Source of the DNA: Calliopum simillimum
Lineage: Eukaryota; Arthropoda; Insecta; Diptera; Lauxaniidae
Assembly (NCBI GenBank): GCA_951812925.1
Contig: OX638370.1
Span: forward strand, 101,818,897 to 101,882,896
Direction: 5' to 3'
Length of the DNA stretch: 64,000 nucleotides
Position numbers and translations under genes: made by a program. How positions within the stretch are numbered: position 1 is the stretch's first letter; each line of letters begins with the position of its first letter. The notes beneath the pieces are model-generated. The model did not search any database. It was not told the DNA's origin and worked only from the letters and a program-made list of their open reading frames with translations. Shown here piece after piece: positions 22,542 to 34,845 of this stretch.

Positions 22542-24411
22542 GGGGAAGACGGGGCACCTTCGTACAATGGCTTTTTTTCGAAAACTGTAGACGTTGGCAT
22601 GTCCGCTTCTTCATATACATACAATATTGGTGCTATTGCAACCATTTAACTTGTGAAATGTGGCGGTGCACAGTTTGAAATTTGGCCAATCTAGGACGTT
22701 AAAATGAAAAAAAAAAAAACAAAGTGCTTGAAAATCGATCATATTATGTAATTTGTGAGAAAAGACCCTAATTGTTACAAAAATAAGCATAAAAGAGAAT
22801 AAAAGAATTGTCATTGACCTGATAACAGCTATCAAACACGTACTATTGAGCAGCATGCAAAAACAAATTTTCAAGTTTGCATCGATAACAAAATTTTGAG
22901 CGATCAAATTGAAGTTGTACGCGTTTGTTTTTTGGCAAAAAGTTTTTTGTATTAAAGGTCAATACACTTACTAAAAATTTTTGCTATACACACTTAAGTA
23001 TTTTAATCAAATTATTTTATAATCAGCTACAAGGTAAGACAAATTTCAAAAATCTTGAATCTTTCATAGACTATATCTTACAAGTTGGGCGTGGTTAGGC
23101 TATGACAAAGCATACAAGATGAGCATACATACTCATAGAATAGACTTAAAAAATAAAATCTTGCCCATTTTTTGCCCAAGGGCTACTTTTTTTACAATGA
23201 CTGAAGTGTTATAATAAACAATTGCACTGAAATTATGAAAAAAAAATTTATGTTATCTTTTTTAATCACTCTCATTTTTTGACAGTAGTATTCAGTTACC
23301 ACTGAAATGGTAAATACACATTTTCAAGTTGATATCTTCATTACAACCAATTTTTTTACAAAAAAAAGGCACATTTGTATGGGGGGTGCAAGTAAATTTT
23401 GTCCGTTTTTTTTCATCTCTGAACCAAATCTCCGCATAAAGAATTAAAGCAGATACACAAAATTTCAACTCGATATCTTTGAAACTACGGCTATAATTGA
23501 ATCTTGACGTCCTAGATTGGCAAAATCTCACACTGTGCGGTGGTGCGATTGTTTACTAAGCTGAAAAGAGTCTTTGTGTGTTTTTCCAGTGCAAAAGTAT
23601 TTTTTCTTAAATGGCTTCAACTACGTTAAATGGTAGAGATTTTTGCTAAAATTTGATAATACTTCTGCTATGTTTATAAAGAAATATGCTATTCTACTAT
23701 GTGTTTACTATTTTTGCGATTTTGCTAATAGTTTTTAATTAAAATATCATAAACCTATGTTAATCAATTTGGGGTACATTCGTTCACAAGTTAAGGGGTA
23801 CATTCGTACACACGAATTTACCCTTAGAAGAGTAATTTTAATATATTTAGTATAACAAAAGGAAGTGTGCCTATGTATTTAACAATTAATTCATAGAATT
23901 GCTGAAACACGTCCAAAAAGGAACGCAATACTCAAAAGATAACCTTAATATACCGCTAGTCGACAGCTATGAATGTTATTTCTCAATAGATGCAAGTAAT
24001 TATGCTTAGGGCAACGGGATAGTTTATCTCTCACTCCTACTACACCGTCTTCAGCTAATAGAGGCTTGATTGGGTCTTTTTATTGAAAACTGCGAACTGC
24101 ATTCAATGATTGGAATATGAATGACCATGGAAAAGTTCCTAATATGCACAATATTCCAATTCTGGTTGCACGTATACCCCACCTTATGTACGGATGTACC
24201 CCGCATATGGGGCACATTCGTACGTTTTGAGTATCTTCTGAAAATCTGTCATTACTTTTAATTGATAAATTGGAACGTCTTTAGATTACACTACATTAAA
24301 AGCTTAATATTGTACTTATTTAACTGCATACTAGTTATTTTGAAAAAGCTGGTAGCTTGCTTTATTTTTAGCCATAAAGTCAATACTGTACGAATCTACC
24401 CCATCTTCCCC
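22542..24411. mobile_element. 1.87-kb TIR element with GGGGAAG ends and repeated internal motif
   Basis: The left end GGGGAAGACGGGGCACC at 22542 and the right end, complement of GGGGAAGATGGGGTAG, at 24411 are flanked by TA on both sides. Inside, the motif GGGGTACATTCGTAC or close forms (GGGGCAC, GGGGTAC, both with TTCGTAC) recurs in both orientations at about 23770, 23796, 24175-24230 and at both ends. No transposase frame was found. TA flanks and end style suggest a pogo/Tc1-type element. It also contains the Transib-like element at 22669-23537. Confidence 0.65.
22669..23537. mobile_element. Transib-like non-autonomous element nested in a TIR element
   Basis: The terminal repeats are about 33 bp. 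The left begins CACAGTTTGAAATTTGGCC and the right, read inward, begins CACAGTGTGAGATTTTGCC. Both continue AATCTAGGACGT. They are flanked on both sides by CGGTG (22664-22668 and 23538-23542), a 5-bp GC-rich target-site duplication. The Transib superfamily is known for such duplications and for terminal repeats starting with a CACAGTG-like heptamer. The 869-bp body has no RAG1-core-like frame, so it would be non-autonomous. The superfamily call is inference from ends and duplication only. Confidence 0.6.
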
Positions 24412-24413
24412 TA

Positions 24414-26640
24414 TTATTTTCTTCTTTATTATTTTATATAATACTCACGTTGAAAAATATTATAAAATGTTTTAATTAAATGCCACAAAAATATTTAACT
24501 GCCACTGTTTTTCGTATGTAATTGGATAAGACTGCACGTGTCTTTGTTTTGGTTACATGAACAGAACAGAATTACATTTACAAATGTACGACATCCCCTT
24601 TCCCCCTATTTAAGCAGTCTATGTTTCATTCGTTTTGTTTTTATTTTTTTGTAACCTACACACAGTATGTTGTCTATCAAGGACTTTCATCATCATATCT
24701 CTGGCTAGTCATCTTTGTTATGTCATCAAATAACATGAAAGTTGAGCTCATGGAAAAACCACTTGTAAAACCGCTTCTTATCGCGTTCATACGCTGTAAT
24801 TTCTTTAGTTTTCCAAGTTTTCTCCACACATTGGAAAAGTTTTTTTTTTTTGTTTTATTTTATTAGTGGTTACCGGTTAATATGTAAAAATGTCTTGAAT
24901 ATGTGCTTAAGTAAGGAAATTTCCAAAGTTCGTTTTATCAGTCGCTAGCAGAATATTGTGTTCTCATACGAGATTCTGTCATACGTAGATGTTAAATATT
25001 GTCAATATGTGAATTGGCAACCATTTGGCTTTGTTTTCTTGAAAAGTTTAAGGACGGTGGAAAGATATTGGTAGAACTACGTGATGAATTTGGTAAAAAA
25101 AAATTCCAAAAATTTTTTGCAGTCTGCATCACACCTCAAACATAACTGATCGAGGTTATCGTGAATCAATATTTGCTCGCTATAACCCCCAATATATCTT
25201 AAAATCCTGACGTTATGGATCAATTTTGACCTCGAATTCTGCGCAGATAGCCATTTTGAAAATGATTTACAGCTGTCCGGAAGCAAAACATTGCAGAACC
25301 GTGGAATTAATGAAAATATTTTATGTGAAACATAACAAAGATTTTTCATTTAGATGGCAACAAATGATCTCTTAACTACCGCAAACCCAATTAAATTGTA
25401 ACAATTATCTTAAAATTGAAACAATTTAATTTACAACAACAGCAACAACAATCACAGTAAAACAACATTAAATATTGTAACCACAAAACTGGAAAGGTGC
25501 AATTCAATTGCGGGTTAACTATGACAGCAAATATTTTTAAATATTTTCTGATTTAGAAGAAAATCGAAATTCAGAGGTTTTAGCAGACGCTTATTAAAAA
25601 TCTGATATTAAAAATTCTAAATTCAAAATGGCGGATCCAATATGGCCGCAAAATTTTATTATACTTCTGATTCAACAGAAAATTCGTATTCAGTCGTAAA
25701 GGCAATGGTAAAAACATGATTTTTACAACTTTAAAATTTGGGCTTCTCGCACAAAATGTGATCATTGAAACCACAGTGCAGGGGTGAAAGCACACCACTT
25801 TGAGGCGTTCTCCTGCTTGCTGATTATATCACCTGGCTAGTACCCATATACAGTAAAATTAATTCTGATTTCAAGCATTGATACTATCTTCGTAGTAAAA
25901 CACTTCTCTACCTCAAGCTTGACAAGACCATGTTTAAAAGCTTCGGTAAGAACGTTATTGAAAGCAATACTTTTCTAGTTTTTTATGCTTTTCGTTGAAA
26001 TTTTATGTTTTATATTAAGCAATAAGAAATGTCAATACTGAACACTTTTATATCTACGAACGCTACATATTTCATCTATATTTCCCGACTTCTGTCTGTC
26101 GATTCCAAACAATTTTGAATTTTATTGATTTATTTGTGAAATGTTTTGATGTAAGATTTTTACTTCATATTTTCTCCTGTATCATATAAAATCTGATATA
26201 TTGTGTATACCAAAACAGAAAGCAAAAATGTTTTCTTTACTTTATTTAAGTTATTTATCGAATCAAATTTAAAAATACTATCACACCATCATACATTAAA
26301 TGAATAAAGCGGAAATGCCTTAACATAATCATAAACCGTCAGGAAAAAAAAAAAAACGCTTACGTAGGAGGCGCGGTTGCGATACACAATAGAAAAAAAT
26401 ATACTAAATAAAATGTATAAATAAAAGAAGCGCGTAAAACAAGATTCAAACAAGTATAAATAAACAATGAAAAATAGAATTAACGCAAAAATTATGCAAA
26501 TGATTTAAAAAAATATAAAAACAAAGGCACAAAACAAAAAAAAAATGGTCACTTAAGTACCAAAAAATAAAATATGTAAATAATGCTGTACACTGAAAAC
26601 ATTGATTATGTTAAATGCACTCAATTATGTTTTATATGGG
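24414..26640. other. AT-rich stretch without a gene
   Basis: Frames at 24621-24866, 25077-25349 and 25580-25798 have no recognised domain. A loose match to text at 54970-55080 (AAAATGGCGGATCCA) lies near 25626 and suggests an old shared repeat. A CAA-rich stretch lies near 25432-25470. Confidence 0.5.
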
Positions 26641-26649
26641 GTATCTATG

Positions 26650-28760
26650 TATTTTTTTTCGACTTGCTTAAGCTTAAGAACAACGAGATACGCAAATCTT
26701 TCGTAGAGGAACTTAAAACAGCTCCGTTCGATTGTGGTGGAAGTAATGAAACAACATGGAGGGCCGCTAAGGTGGCTTTCTTAAGCTGCAGTGAAAAAAT
26801 TCTTGTGTTTCGACCCGCGAACAAGAAGCACTGGATGAGCGAGGAAACGTGGGGTCTTGTGGAAAAAAGAAGAAGCGCGAAAAAACTGAGAGATAAAGCT
26901 AAAACTAGAGCGCTAAAGAACGACGCCGAAAAAGTCTTTAACTCTCTCAATAAAGAAGTCAGGCGATTGTGCAGACAAGACAAAAAAAGATTGTATAACG
27001 ACCTCGCGAGAGAAGTTGAAAGAGCTGCAAAAGCTCAAAATCTCAGGCAGCTTAACGATATCACCCGCAGATTATCAGGCAGAAAACACCAACAGAGCTG
27101 CTCTATAAAAGATAAAAATGGAAATCTCTTAACATCTGCGGAAGACCAACTAAAGAGATGGAAAGAGTATTTTTGTGATATACTAAATCCCATGTCTACC
27201 ACATCCCCGCAACCAGAATCACCAACTAAGTATAACTGCCGCAGTGACTCGCAGTAGTAGTCGAATACAAACACCACCGCCTACAATCGATGAAATAGTG
27301 AAAGCTATCCAAAGCATGAAAAACAACAAGGCCGCCAGTATAGATCAAATAACAGCTGAACTGCTAAAGGCATGCCCCATAATATCAACTAAAATTCTCC
27401 ATCCTCTGCTCACCAAAATCTGGAGCGAAGAGCGTTGCCAGAAGATTGGCTACATGGCATGTAAGTCAAATTGCCGAAAAAATGTGACCTAAGCGACTGC
27501 CGAAATTATACAATAGAAGAATAACTTTGCTCTCAATGTACCATCAAAAGTACTGACAAAAGTGCTTCTAAGCAGGGTAAGCGAAAAACTTGATTCGACC
27601 ATTCGGAAGCAGCAAGCACGATTCCGGCGAAGCCGATCATACGTGGATCAACTCAACACGCTCAGAATAATTGTCGAACAATGATGCGGGTGACGTGCTG
27701 CACTTCAACTTGTCTTCGTAAGCTATAGCACTGCCTTCGACAGAGTCTGCCGAGAAAATATCTGGGTTTCACTTCAACGAAGAGGTATTGCCGCAAACGC
27801 CATAAACTTAGTACGTGCACAATATTAAGGCTTTAAATGCAGTGTGTTACACAATGGGTTGTTGTCACCGACATCCACCACTAATTCGGGTGTACGGCAG
27901 GGGTGTTTACTATCACCTCTTCCTTATCGTTCTTAACGATATCCTAGATAAAGCTCTTAATAAGGCCAAAATGGGTATCCAAGGGAACTTTACCGAACAT
28001 CTAGAAGATCTCGACTACGCTGACGACATCTGCCGCTTTTCGTCCAAACATTCAGATATGCAAAGCAAAGTTGAAGACCTTGTCTTGCAATCACAAGAGG
28101 CCGGCCTAAAAATCAACGTATCCAAGACTAAAAGCATGAAGCTAAACGCAAACAGGAATGACATCACGTTTAAAGCTGGCAGTGATGACTTGGAAAACGT
28201 CGATAGCTTTACGTTTTTAAGCAGTTTTATCTCCATTAGAGGATATCAACTCAAGAATAGCAAAAACAAAAGGCGCGTTTGCTTAACTGAACAAAATATG
28301 GTCTTCTTCCGTTATATTCACCAAAACGAGAGTGCGCATTTTTGATTCGAATGTGAAATCGGTTTTGTTATGTGTGTGCGAAACGTGGCTTGTTACTGAA
28401 CAACTAACGAACAAGCTGCAAGTATTCGTCAACAAATGCTTAAGGCGTATACTAAAGGTTTGGTGGCATCGCACTATATCAAATGCCGATCTACATCAAA
28501 AATGCAATCAGAGGACTATAGCAAATGAGGTCAAGCTGCGCAAATGGAGATGGATTGGTCACACTCTCCGGAAACCACAAAGCGAAGTTTGTCGCCAGGC
28601 CCTTGAGTGGAATCCATAAGGCAGTAGAGGACGTGGTAGACCCAAAACCAACTGTAAACGTCGCTGGAAAAGGAAATCCAAAAATCGGGAAATTCATGAC
28701 AAGTGATTAAAGTCCTAGGGCTCCTAGGAGTTAAAGGAGAATACATGCATGCATCTATAT
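26650..28760 (+). mobile_element. RTE-like non-LTR retrotransposon, decayed and 5'-truncated
   Basis: Coding remnants run from the endonuclease-RT linker through RT to the C-terminal basic tail, then a very short 3' UTR with CCTAGGAGTTAAAGGAGAAT and a short (CATG/CATA) tail ending near 28755. The same 3' end, with (CATA)n tails, recurs at 33755, 36003, 39640 and 55856. This ties those short sequences to this family. The endonuclease and most of the 5' half are missing. No target-site duplication was identified. Confidence 0.8.
26655..28710 (+). pseudogene. Reverse transcriptase ORF of the RTE-like element, several frames broken
   Basis: The linker (26655-27240) reads as a charged helical region with HWMSEETWGLVEKRR. 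After a frameshift, RT begins with IKNNKAASID-type text at about 27290-27370 (MKNNKAASIDQITAELLKAC). About 27420-27830 is broken by many stops and shifts. The catalytic YADD is intact at 28016-28027 within DLDYADDICRF, followed by AGLKINVSKTKSM. The C-terminal part (28332-28710) has KLRKWRWIGHTLRKP and WNP, a stop at 28617, then GSRGRGRPK. These are hallmark motifs of RTE/BovB-type ORFs, but the precise clade is uncertain. The copy cannot make a working enzyme. Confidence 0.8.
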
Positions 28761-28864
28761 ATTTTTCTACAGATTTACATTGAAAGAGTCTGCCGCCGTA
28801 ACACCGTAAGAGTGAGTGTTTTATTTATATATGTTATAAATACACATTCAAAAGTAACGTAAAA

Positions 28865-30258
28865 TTAATGCAGTAAGTAGTTGTTATTTAATAAAGGGTG
28901 TTGTAAATAGTGTGATTGTGCCAGACTTGCGCATCCAGATATGAGGTGTTCTATTGTTTCATTTGTTGCTTGACATATTCTACATTTATCAATTATTCCG
29001 ACATCTCGGACAATGTGTTTGAAATAATTTTTTGTTGCAATTACGCCATCTTGGATTGCTATGATAAATCCTTCAGTTTCGGAGAATAACCCGCCTTTTT
29101 GTAACCATAAGTTTGACGCTTCCTTGTCAACCTGTTCACCAGCCAAGGCGCTGTAGTGTCGTCCGTGTAGAAGTTTCGCAGCCCATCTCTCTCTTATTGC
29201 ATTTACATCTTTAATTTCTAATAGTGGTTGGTTTTTTAAGTCTAAGGCTGTATAGTAATCTTCTGCGTTACATATAATTTGTGGTAGTGTTGATATTCGA
29301 TTCTTTTCGCATTTAGTTAAATTGATTTGCTTATTATGTGGGTTTTATAAGTCGATAATACCTCTGCCTCCATCTTAACGTGGTAGGATCATCCTTTCTA
29401 CACATGACTTTGGATGATGTGACTGTTACTTCGTCATTATCGTCCTCATCGCTCGTTGTAACGAAGCTATATCAGTTGTCGTCCATGTGATTATACCAAA
29501 GCTGTTTGTAAGGAGAGGCATTGCATATGTGTTGATGGCAGTAATAAGATTTCGGCCATTTAAGTACGTCTTACAAAGCTTATGTAATCTTCCTTTAATT
29601 CCATCGACAATTCTTTCCTCATATTTTTCATGTCTATTCGATTGCTTTGAGCCGCTCCCAAGTATTTGTAAAGCTAATTTTCAGACATTTCTCTTATGTT
29701 TATGATTGGGCATTGTTCACCAGGAGTTACTTTACCTATGAAGCTACTAAAGGTTCTGAATTTTTCCAAGACAAATTGCATTTGAATATCAAGACTTAAC
29801 ATGCTGATTATAGTCATAATATGATTGAGATGATCCTTTGTAGAAGCATATGCCTTAAGATCTTCCATATGTAATAAGTGGCTTATTTTTATTTCGTTAG
29901 CACCAGCCTTTAGTTCAAATCCGTATTTACTTGATCGAAGAATATTACTTAGCGAATTTATTGCAATACAAAACCAAAGTGCGCTGAAACAGTCACCTTG
30001 AAAAATTCCTGATTTTATTGGTATATAATTAGTTTTTTGGTTCCTACCCTCAGCAGCAATGTTGATTGATGTTTTCCACGTGAGCATACTGTACTCGAGG
30101 AAGTTTATTATTGTTGGATTTATTTTGTATATTCTCAAAATGTCTATAAGCCAACTATGGGGAATGCTGTCAAGTGCTTTCTTATAATCAATATATGTCA
30201 TATATAGATTCCTGTTATTCTTTCTGGCTTGTTCTATTATTACTTGGTCAACAGTCAA
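28865..30258 (-). pseudogene. RLE-type LINE fragment (R4/Dong-like) with dead RT
   Basis: Minus-strand translation opens inside RT with DQVIIEQARKNN, YIDYKKALDSIPHSW and SGIFQGDCFSALWFC. The catalytic box is HMED where YMDD is expected (near 29870), so RT is inactive. Further on, after stops, come DGGRGIIDL and the CCHC-type finger CRIC plus EHLISGC near 28926-28985. In R2/R4-type elements that finger precedes the restriction-like endonuclease. The endonuclease itself is missing: the frame ends at 28865 shortly after the finger. The 5' edge at 30258 abuts a TAA-type microsatellite. Confidence 0.75.
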
Positions 30259-30306
30259 CTGTTATTATATTATTATTATATGCATTAATATTATTATTAA
30301 CTATAA
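30259..30306. repeat. (TAA/ATT)n-type microsatellite at the LINE edge
   Basis: TTATTATATTATTATTATAT and further ATT units lie at the 5' edge of the R4/Dong-like fragment (minus strand). Dong of Bombyx mori is known to insert in TAA repeats, so this may be its target. The match is imperfect. Confidence 0.55.
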
Positions 30307-31570
30307 TTAATTAAATTTTTCTTATATTTAAAAAGATAGTGGTATTTGAAAGAATCTAAGAAATACTGATGTATTCCGAGAAAAATATAAATTGTTTCAT
30401 AAGGTCTGCGGCCCGGAGGATTAATTGATTTTAAAATTTTTGCTATAACACTAACCAATTGTAATGTGCATCCTCAACTATTTTTACACAACTAAAGTAG
30501 TATATTGTTCTTTTATGTAGATGATTTTTTCAACAGTCGATTTTCTAAGAACTGAAGAAACTTTATTCATTAGAATTTGGCAGTGCTTGTACGGAAAAAT
30601 GTAGTTTAACAATTTAATTTAGAAACAAGAAATCAATTGCATAGAAGGAGTACTCTCGCATTTAATTTGCTTAATTTAAGAGTGAAAATTCTTTTCCATG
30701 TATTTTATACGGTTTTATAAAATTTTATCTTTTGTGTGAATATTTCACTTGAAAGTACCTACTCGTTAGATAATAAAATGTAAACATAAAAAAGGATAGA
30801 TCCTTTCACCATGGTAATTTCAATTTTTTTTTTCTTCTACTTGACGCATAGTAGTTAAAAAGGATCAAAAGTGGATATTTTGTTTTAAGGTTACTTGTTT
30901 TACAAAACTTTTCACACAAAATTGAAAGTACTTTATAATCAGAACAGTTTCAACAATTTGCTACGACGAGCACAAGAGCAAAGTACATCCTATAATGATA
31001 ACGAAAAGAGGATTACTGTGTCTACACTGTACAAATTAATTAATACTTAAAAATAAAACTTTTACCGCATAAAAATTAATGAATACCTTAAAAGGTATTG
31101 AAACTTTTTTAACAAAATAATGCTTCAAACTTCATGAAAATAACACACGCCTGCAAATTTACAACTTTTTTTTTCATTCTGGATTTCTTCAACTTATTAT
31201 AAGGGCTTGGACATACTATTTACGAATCCGAATTAATTTTTTTGTTTATCACATATAGCACACTTCTAGGATTAAGTGTCATTTATCACATCGGCTGATG
31301 AATTCAAAGTGTAATGAAGTAAACACAACTTTTTTGATCAAAACCGATTTTATTCATAAAAATATGTTCATTCAAAAGCGATACTCTTATTCCAGCGCTG
31401 CTCATACGTTTTTTTTTTTTTACGAACGTTCCCTGCGATCCCACCACCCGCCTAACCACCCGAGAGGCGCATCCGTGTAACGTACGGTTGATGACCGACC
31501 ACAAGCAGACCGGACTGCTCTGCTGTTGAGCGGATCAGTGACAACGCGGGATACACGCTTAAAGCTACAG
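30307..31570. other. AT-rich spacer with a GC-rich island at about 31425-31560
   Basis: Most is AT-rich with no gene. About 31425-31560 is distinctly GC-rich (CCCACCACCCGCCTAACC, then GAGAGGCGC). It lies just beyond the 3' end of the antisense Jockey-like fragment and is not explained. No repeat partner was found. Confidence 0.45.
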
Positions 31571-31579
31571 ATCATGACT

Positions 31580-33060
31580 GATCAACTGCTACATATTAAA
31601 TCGAAATATGAAGAAGCAACGAGAAAACGCAACACGAGCTAGGAGTTCGTTCAAGTGCAAGATTATTTTACATTTAAGGATAGCGATTGAGTCATCAAAA
31701 GAATATAAGTGGTATAAACTGTTAAAATCGTTACAGATGCTACGAGAAGGACTAAACTGTGCATAATTTCACCTACAATGTGACAATTTTACAGGGCGAA
31801 AATGCCTTGAGTCTCTTCCTGGAACATTGAAATCTATTGATTGAAGTAAAATTGTCGAATTTGTTTCGCCTTTAATAATTTTATGCAAAAAAGTTACATT
31901 AAGCATTACTCTTCTACTATTCAATGAAGGTAAACGGATTAGTTTCAAACGGCTTACAAATGAAGGCAGATTTTGGTCAGGATTCCACGGCAGTCCACGT
32001 AGTGCAAGTAATAAAAATTGTTTTTAGACTGATTCCAGTTGATCACTATAGATTTTATAGCATGGATTCCATACAGGTGATGCGTACTCTAGGATAGGCC
32101 TCACAAGAGAAGTGTAAAGAAGTTTCGTTGTATAAGGATCATTGAATTCTTTGGTCCAACGCTTGATAAAGCCAAGAACACATCTAGCTTTGTTAATGGT
32201 CAAATTTATATGGAATTTGAACTGGAGCTTTGGATCAAGCATGACCCCTAGATCATTAAACCTTTCTACAGTTACCAGAGTGTGACTATTGATGGAATAG
32301 GAGAAGCTTAGAGCAGATTTTCTTGAAAATACCATTTTCTTACATTTATTTAAATTTTAATTCCATGCAATTTACTTGGCACCATTCAGTTAAACTACTT
32401 AGGTCGGGTTGTAGTAAATATTGTGATGATGGTAAATTATGAGAAATATAGAGTTTGACATCATCTGCATACATTAAAATTTTACAATTTTTGATAATTG
32501 AAGGCAGATCATTTATGTAAAGCAAGAATAGGATAGGGCGAAGGTAACTGCCCTGTGGAACACCAGAAGTAACGGAAATATATTTTGAATAAGTTTAATT
32601 GAATTCTACTCGCTGTTTTCTAGCAGTCAAATACGAGCGTAACCAACACAATAAATTGTTTGGAAGACCCATTAAGTTCAGTTTGTACAGTAGGAGATCA
32701 TGATTAACACTATCAATATCCTTACTTAAATTAGTACAAATGACATCAGTCTGTTTACCTGCTACAAATTCATTTATGATTGTAGTGGTAAACTCAAGCA
32801 AATTTGTTACGGATGAACGACCCTTAAGAAAACCGTCTTGAAAAGGAGACACAGAAGATAAAATATAATGTTGAACATGGTCTGTAATGATATTTGCAAA
32901 CAATTTTTGAAAAGCACAGAGTTTAGCTATGCCTCTATAATTTTTTATGTCAGACTTGCTGCCGGACTTAAACAAAGCTATTATAAAGGACTGTTTCCAC
33001 AAATCAGGAAAATTTCTACAATGAAGAGATACATTTCTTGTAAAATGATATATATTTGCC
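31580..33060 (-). pseudogene. Jockey/CR1-like LINE reverse transcriptase, broken
   Basis: On the minus strand, PDLWKQSFIIALFKSG is followed by RGIAKLCAFQKLFANII, FQDGFLKGRSSVTNLLEFT and the RT palm motifs. One in-frame TAA at 32595-32597 interrupts VEFN and the next segment, SVTSGVPQGS. The catalytic YADD is intact in ILMYADDVKLY near 32450-32475. A frameshift near 32340 leads to the thumb region (FNDLGVMLDPKLQFKFHI, then EYASPVWNP). One more stop follows, and the frame decays to about 31580. The endonuclease is missing, so the copy is 5'-truncated. No tail or duplication was found. No RNase H is seen, which fits Jockey or CR1. Confidence 0.8.
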
Positions 33061-33582
33061 TACAAAATTGACATTTTTCCAAGATCGCCAAAAGACTAGA
33101 TAAGGAAGCAATTCAAAACGGATTTCATTCTCTTGAACGAGAGATATCATACGTTTGCCCTGTTCTCTTAAAAATATGCAGTAGGGCAAGCTGGGGTACA
33201 ATTCACACCCGGCACATTTGACTTTGCCATTTTCGGTGTGAACACGCCTATCGAACCAAAAATCTGAAATGCAGAAACATAACTAATTAGAGTGGAAGCA
33301 ACGTAATGAACTTTGACAGTTCTTTTTCAACACCTCCAGCACTAATACGCTTTTTTAACATTTTGTGTTTTTTTTTTTTTTTTTGTAATTGGAAACTATG
33401 TTACAGATACTGATACTGATGAGAGAATTATGAACGAAAATGATAAAAATTTTACTTGCTTATTACACTGACGTCCTTCTGGACGGATGTCCACTTGTGA
33501 CGTCACTGATTCAAAAAAAAAAAAAATAAATTGTAAAATCACCACATTCATTGTAAGACCACCTCTAATACAAACTATAAAA
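33061..33582. other. Spacer with a GGG-AAG-type element end
   Basis: TAGGGCAAGCTGGGGTAC at about 33182, followed by AATTCACACCCGGCACA, resembles the left end of the elements at 22542 and 43409. No partner end was found. A poly-T run lies near 33369. Confidence 0.4.
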
Positions 33583-33584
33583 TA

Positions 33585-34047
33585 GGGTGGGTCGAAAAAA
33601 TACTTATTTCACCCTATACATTTTCGACAGGGCCAGAAAGTATCTTTAGTACTTTAATAAGAAAAAATTAAAATTTTAGCAAGATCCATCTAATAGATTT
33701 GTGCCAGAATTGAAATGAAATTTGAAATTTTTTTCGTTATCCCACTCCTGTTGCCAATGCTCCTCCTAGGAGTTAAAGGAGAATACATACATACATACAC
33801 TCCTGTTGCAGGGAAAACAAAAAAAATTTATTTTACGATCCTAGTTTATATGCAAGTTTTATAACCTCAATTATCCAAACAAGAGTGTGCTATTTCCAAT
33901 AGGTAGGGTTGCGAGCTTGTATATATTCCAAACTTCACAACTTCAATTCCGACACAAATCTATCGGATAAATCTTGCTGAAATTTTACATGCTTCTAAGG
34001 ATACAATCTGGCCCTGTGCAAAATAAGAAAATTGTTTCGACCCACCC
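33585..34047. mobile_element. Palindromic TA-flanked MITE holding a 44-bp LINE tail
   Basis: The ends GGGTGGGTCGAAA and its complement are flanked by TA at 33583-33584 and 34048-34049. Arms of about 140 bp pair by eye through GGGCCAGA, GCAAGAT and ATAGATTTGTG. Without the nested insertion and its extra duplication, the body is about 408 bp. A Tc1/mariner-type MITE is the simplest reading. Confidence 0.8.
33755..33798 (+). mobile_element. 44-bp 3' tail of the RTE-like LINE with 11-bp TSD
   Basis: The insert begins CAATGCTCCTCCTAGGAG, continues TTAAAGGAGAATAC and ends in ATAC repeats. It matches the 3' end of the LINE at 28720-28755. It is flanked by exact 11-bp duplications ACTCCTGTTGC at 33744-33754 and 33799-33809. 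This is an extreme 5' truncation, leaving only the terminal sequence and tail. Confidence 0.9.
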
Positions 34048-34059
34048 TATTATGCAACC

Positions 34060-34480
34060 TCTGATACACAAAATATAAAAAAAAATTCAGGACCATCTGG
34101 GTTAATAAGAATCACATTTAGACTTGTTAAGGCAGTTTGTATTTTGTATGATTTAGTTTGCCATATAAAGAGCTTTTCGATGAATTTAGTCAATTTCTAA
34201 TAATTCTTAAAGTGAATAAAATAAATGTCGGCATGGCAATTCCATTTAAGACATTGCAATATTGAATTAAAAAATTCCAAGAAGAAAATTATGAAACAGT
34301 TTTTTTCCTGATATGTGCATATATGATATGATGTACAAATGTCTAATGAAACAATTTGCTTCAATGTTGTAATTTCAGTGACTTCTAAGAAATTTTAATA
34401 ATAAATCATAGGAAGTTATATGTGAATTAGTGTCGTAATTTAGCATGTGGTTTGACTTATTTTGGTTGAGTGGAAACATC
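34060..34480. other. AT-rich spacer
   Basis: No gene or repeat end was found. The RTE fragment begins near its right edge. Confidence 0.5.
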
Positions 34481-34845
34481 AATGCATCCAAGACTAAAAG
34501 CATTAAGCTGAATTTAACAAGAAATAACATCGCTTTTGAAGCTGGCAATGCTGACATTGAAGCATCGATAGCAAAATATTTTTAGAAAGAATTATCTATA
34601 TGGTGGAAGACAAGAGGATATCAATTTAAATATGTCAAAAATGAAATGAAATGAAAAAATATCGCCATCTTTCATTGTCTTCACCAAAACGAAAGTTCGC
34701 ATTTTTAATTCAAATGAGAATTCGGTATTGTTATATCGTCGGTTAAAACTACAACTAGACATCTACATTTTTGTTGTTTTGAGAAAAACGCTCTTCAAGT
34801 TTTTAGAAATTCGAGTTTAGTATGAGATTTAGAAGTTTTCTGCTT

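Noticed and set aside
26645..26983. Minus-strand frame opposite the RTE linker
   Set aside because: It is a shadow of the coding strand.
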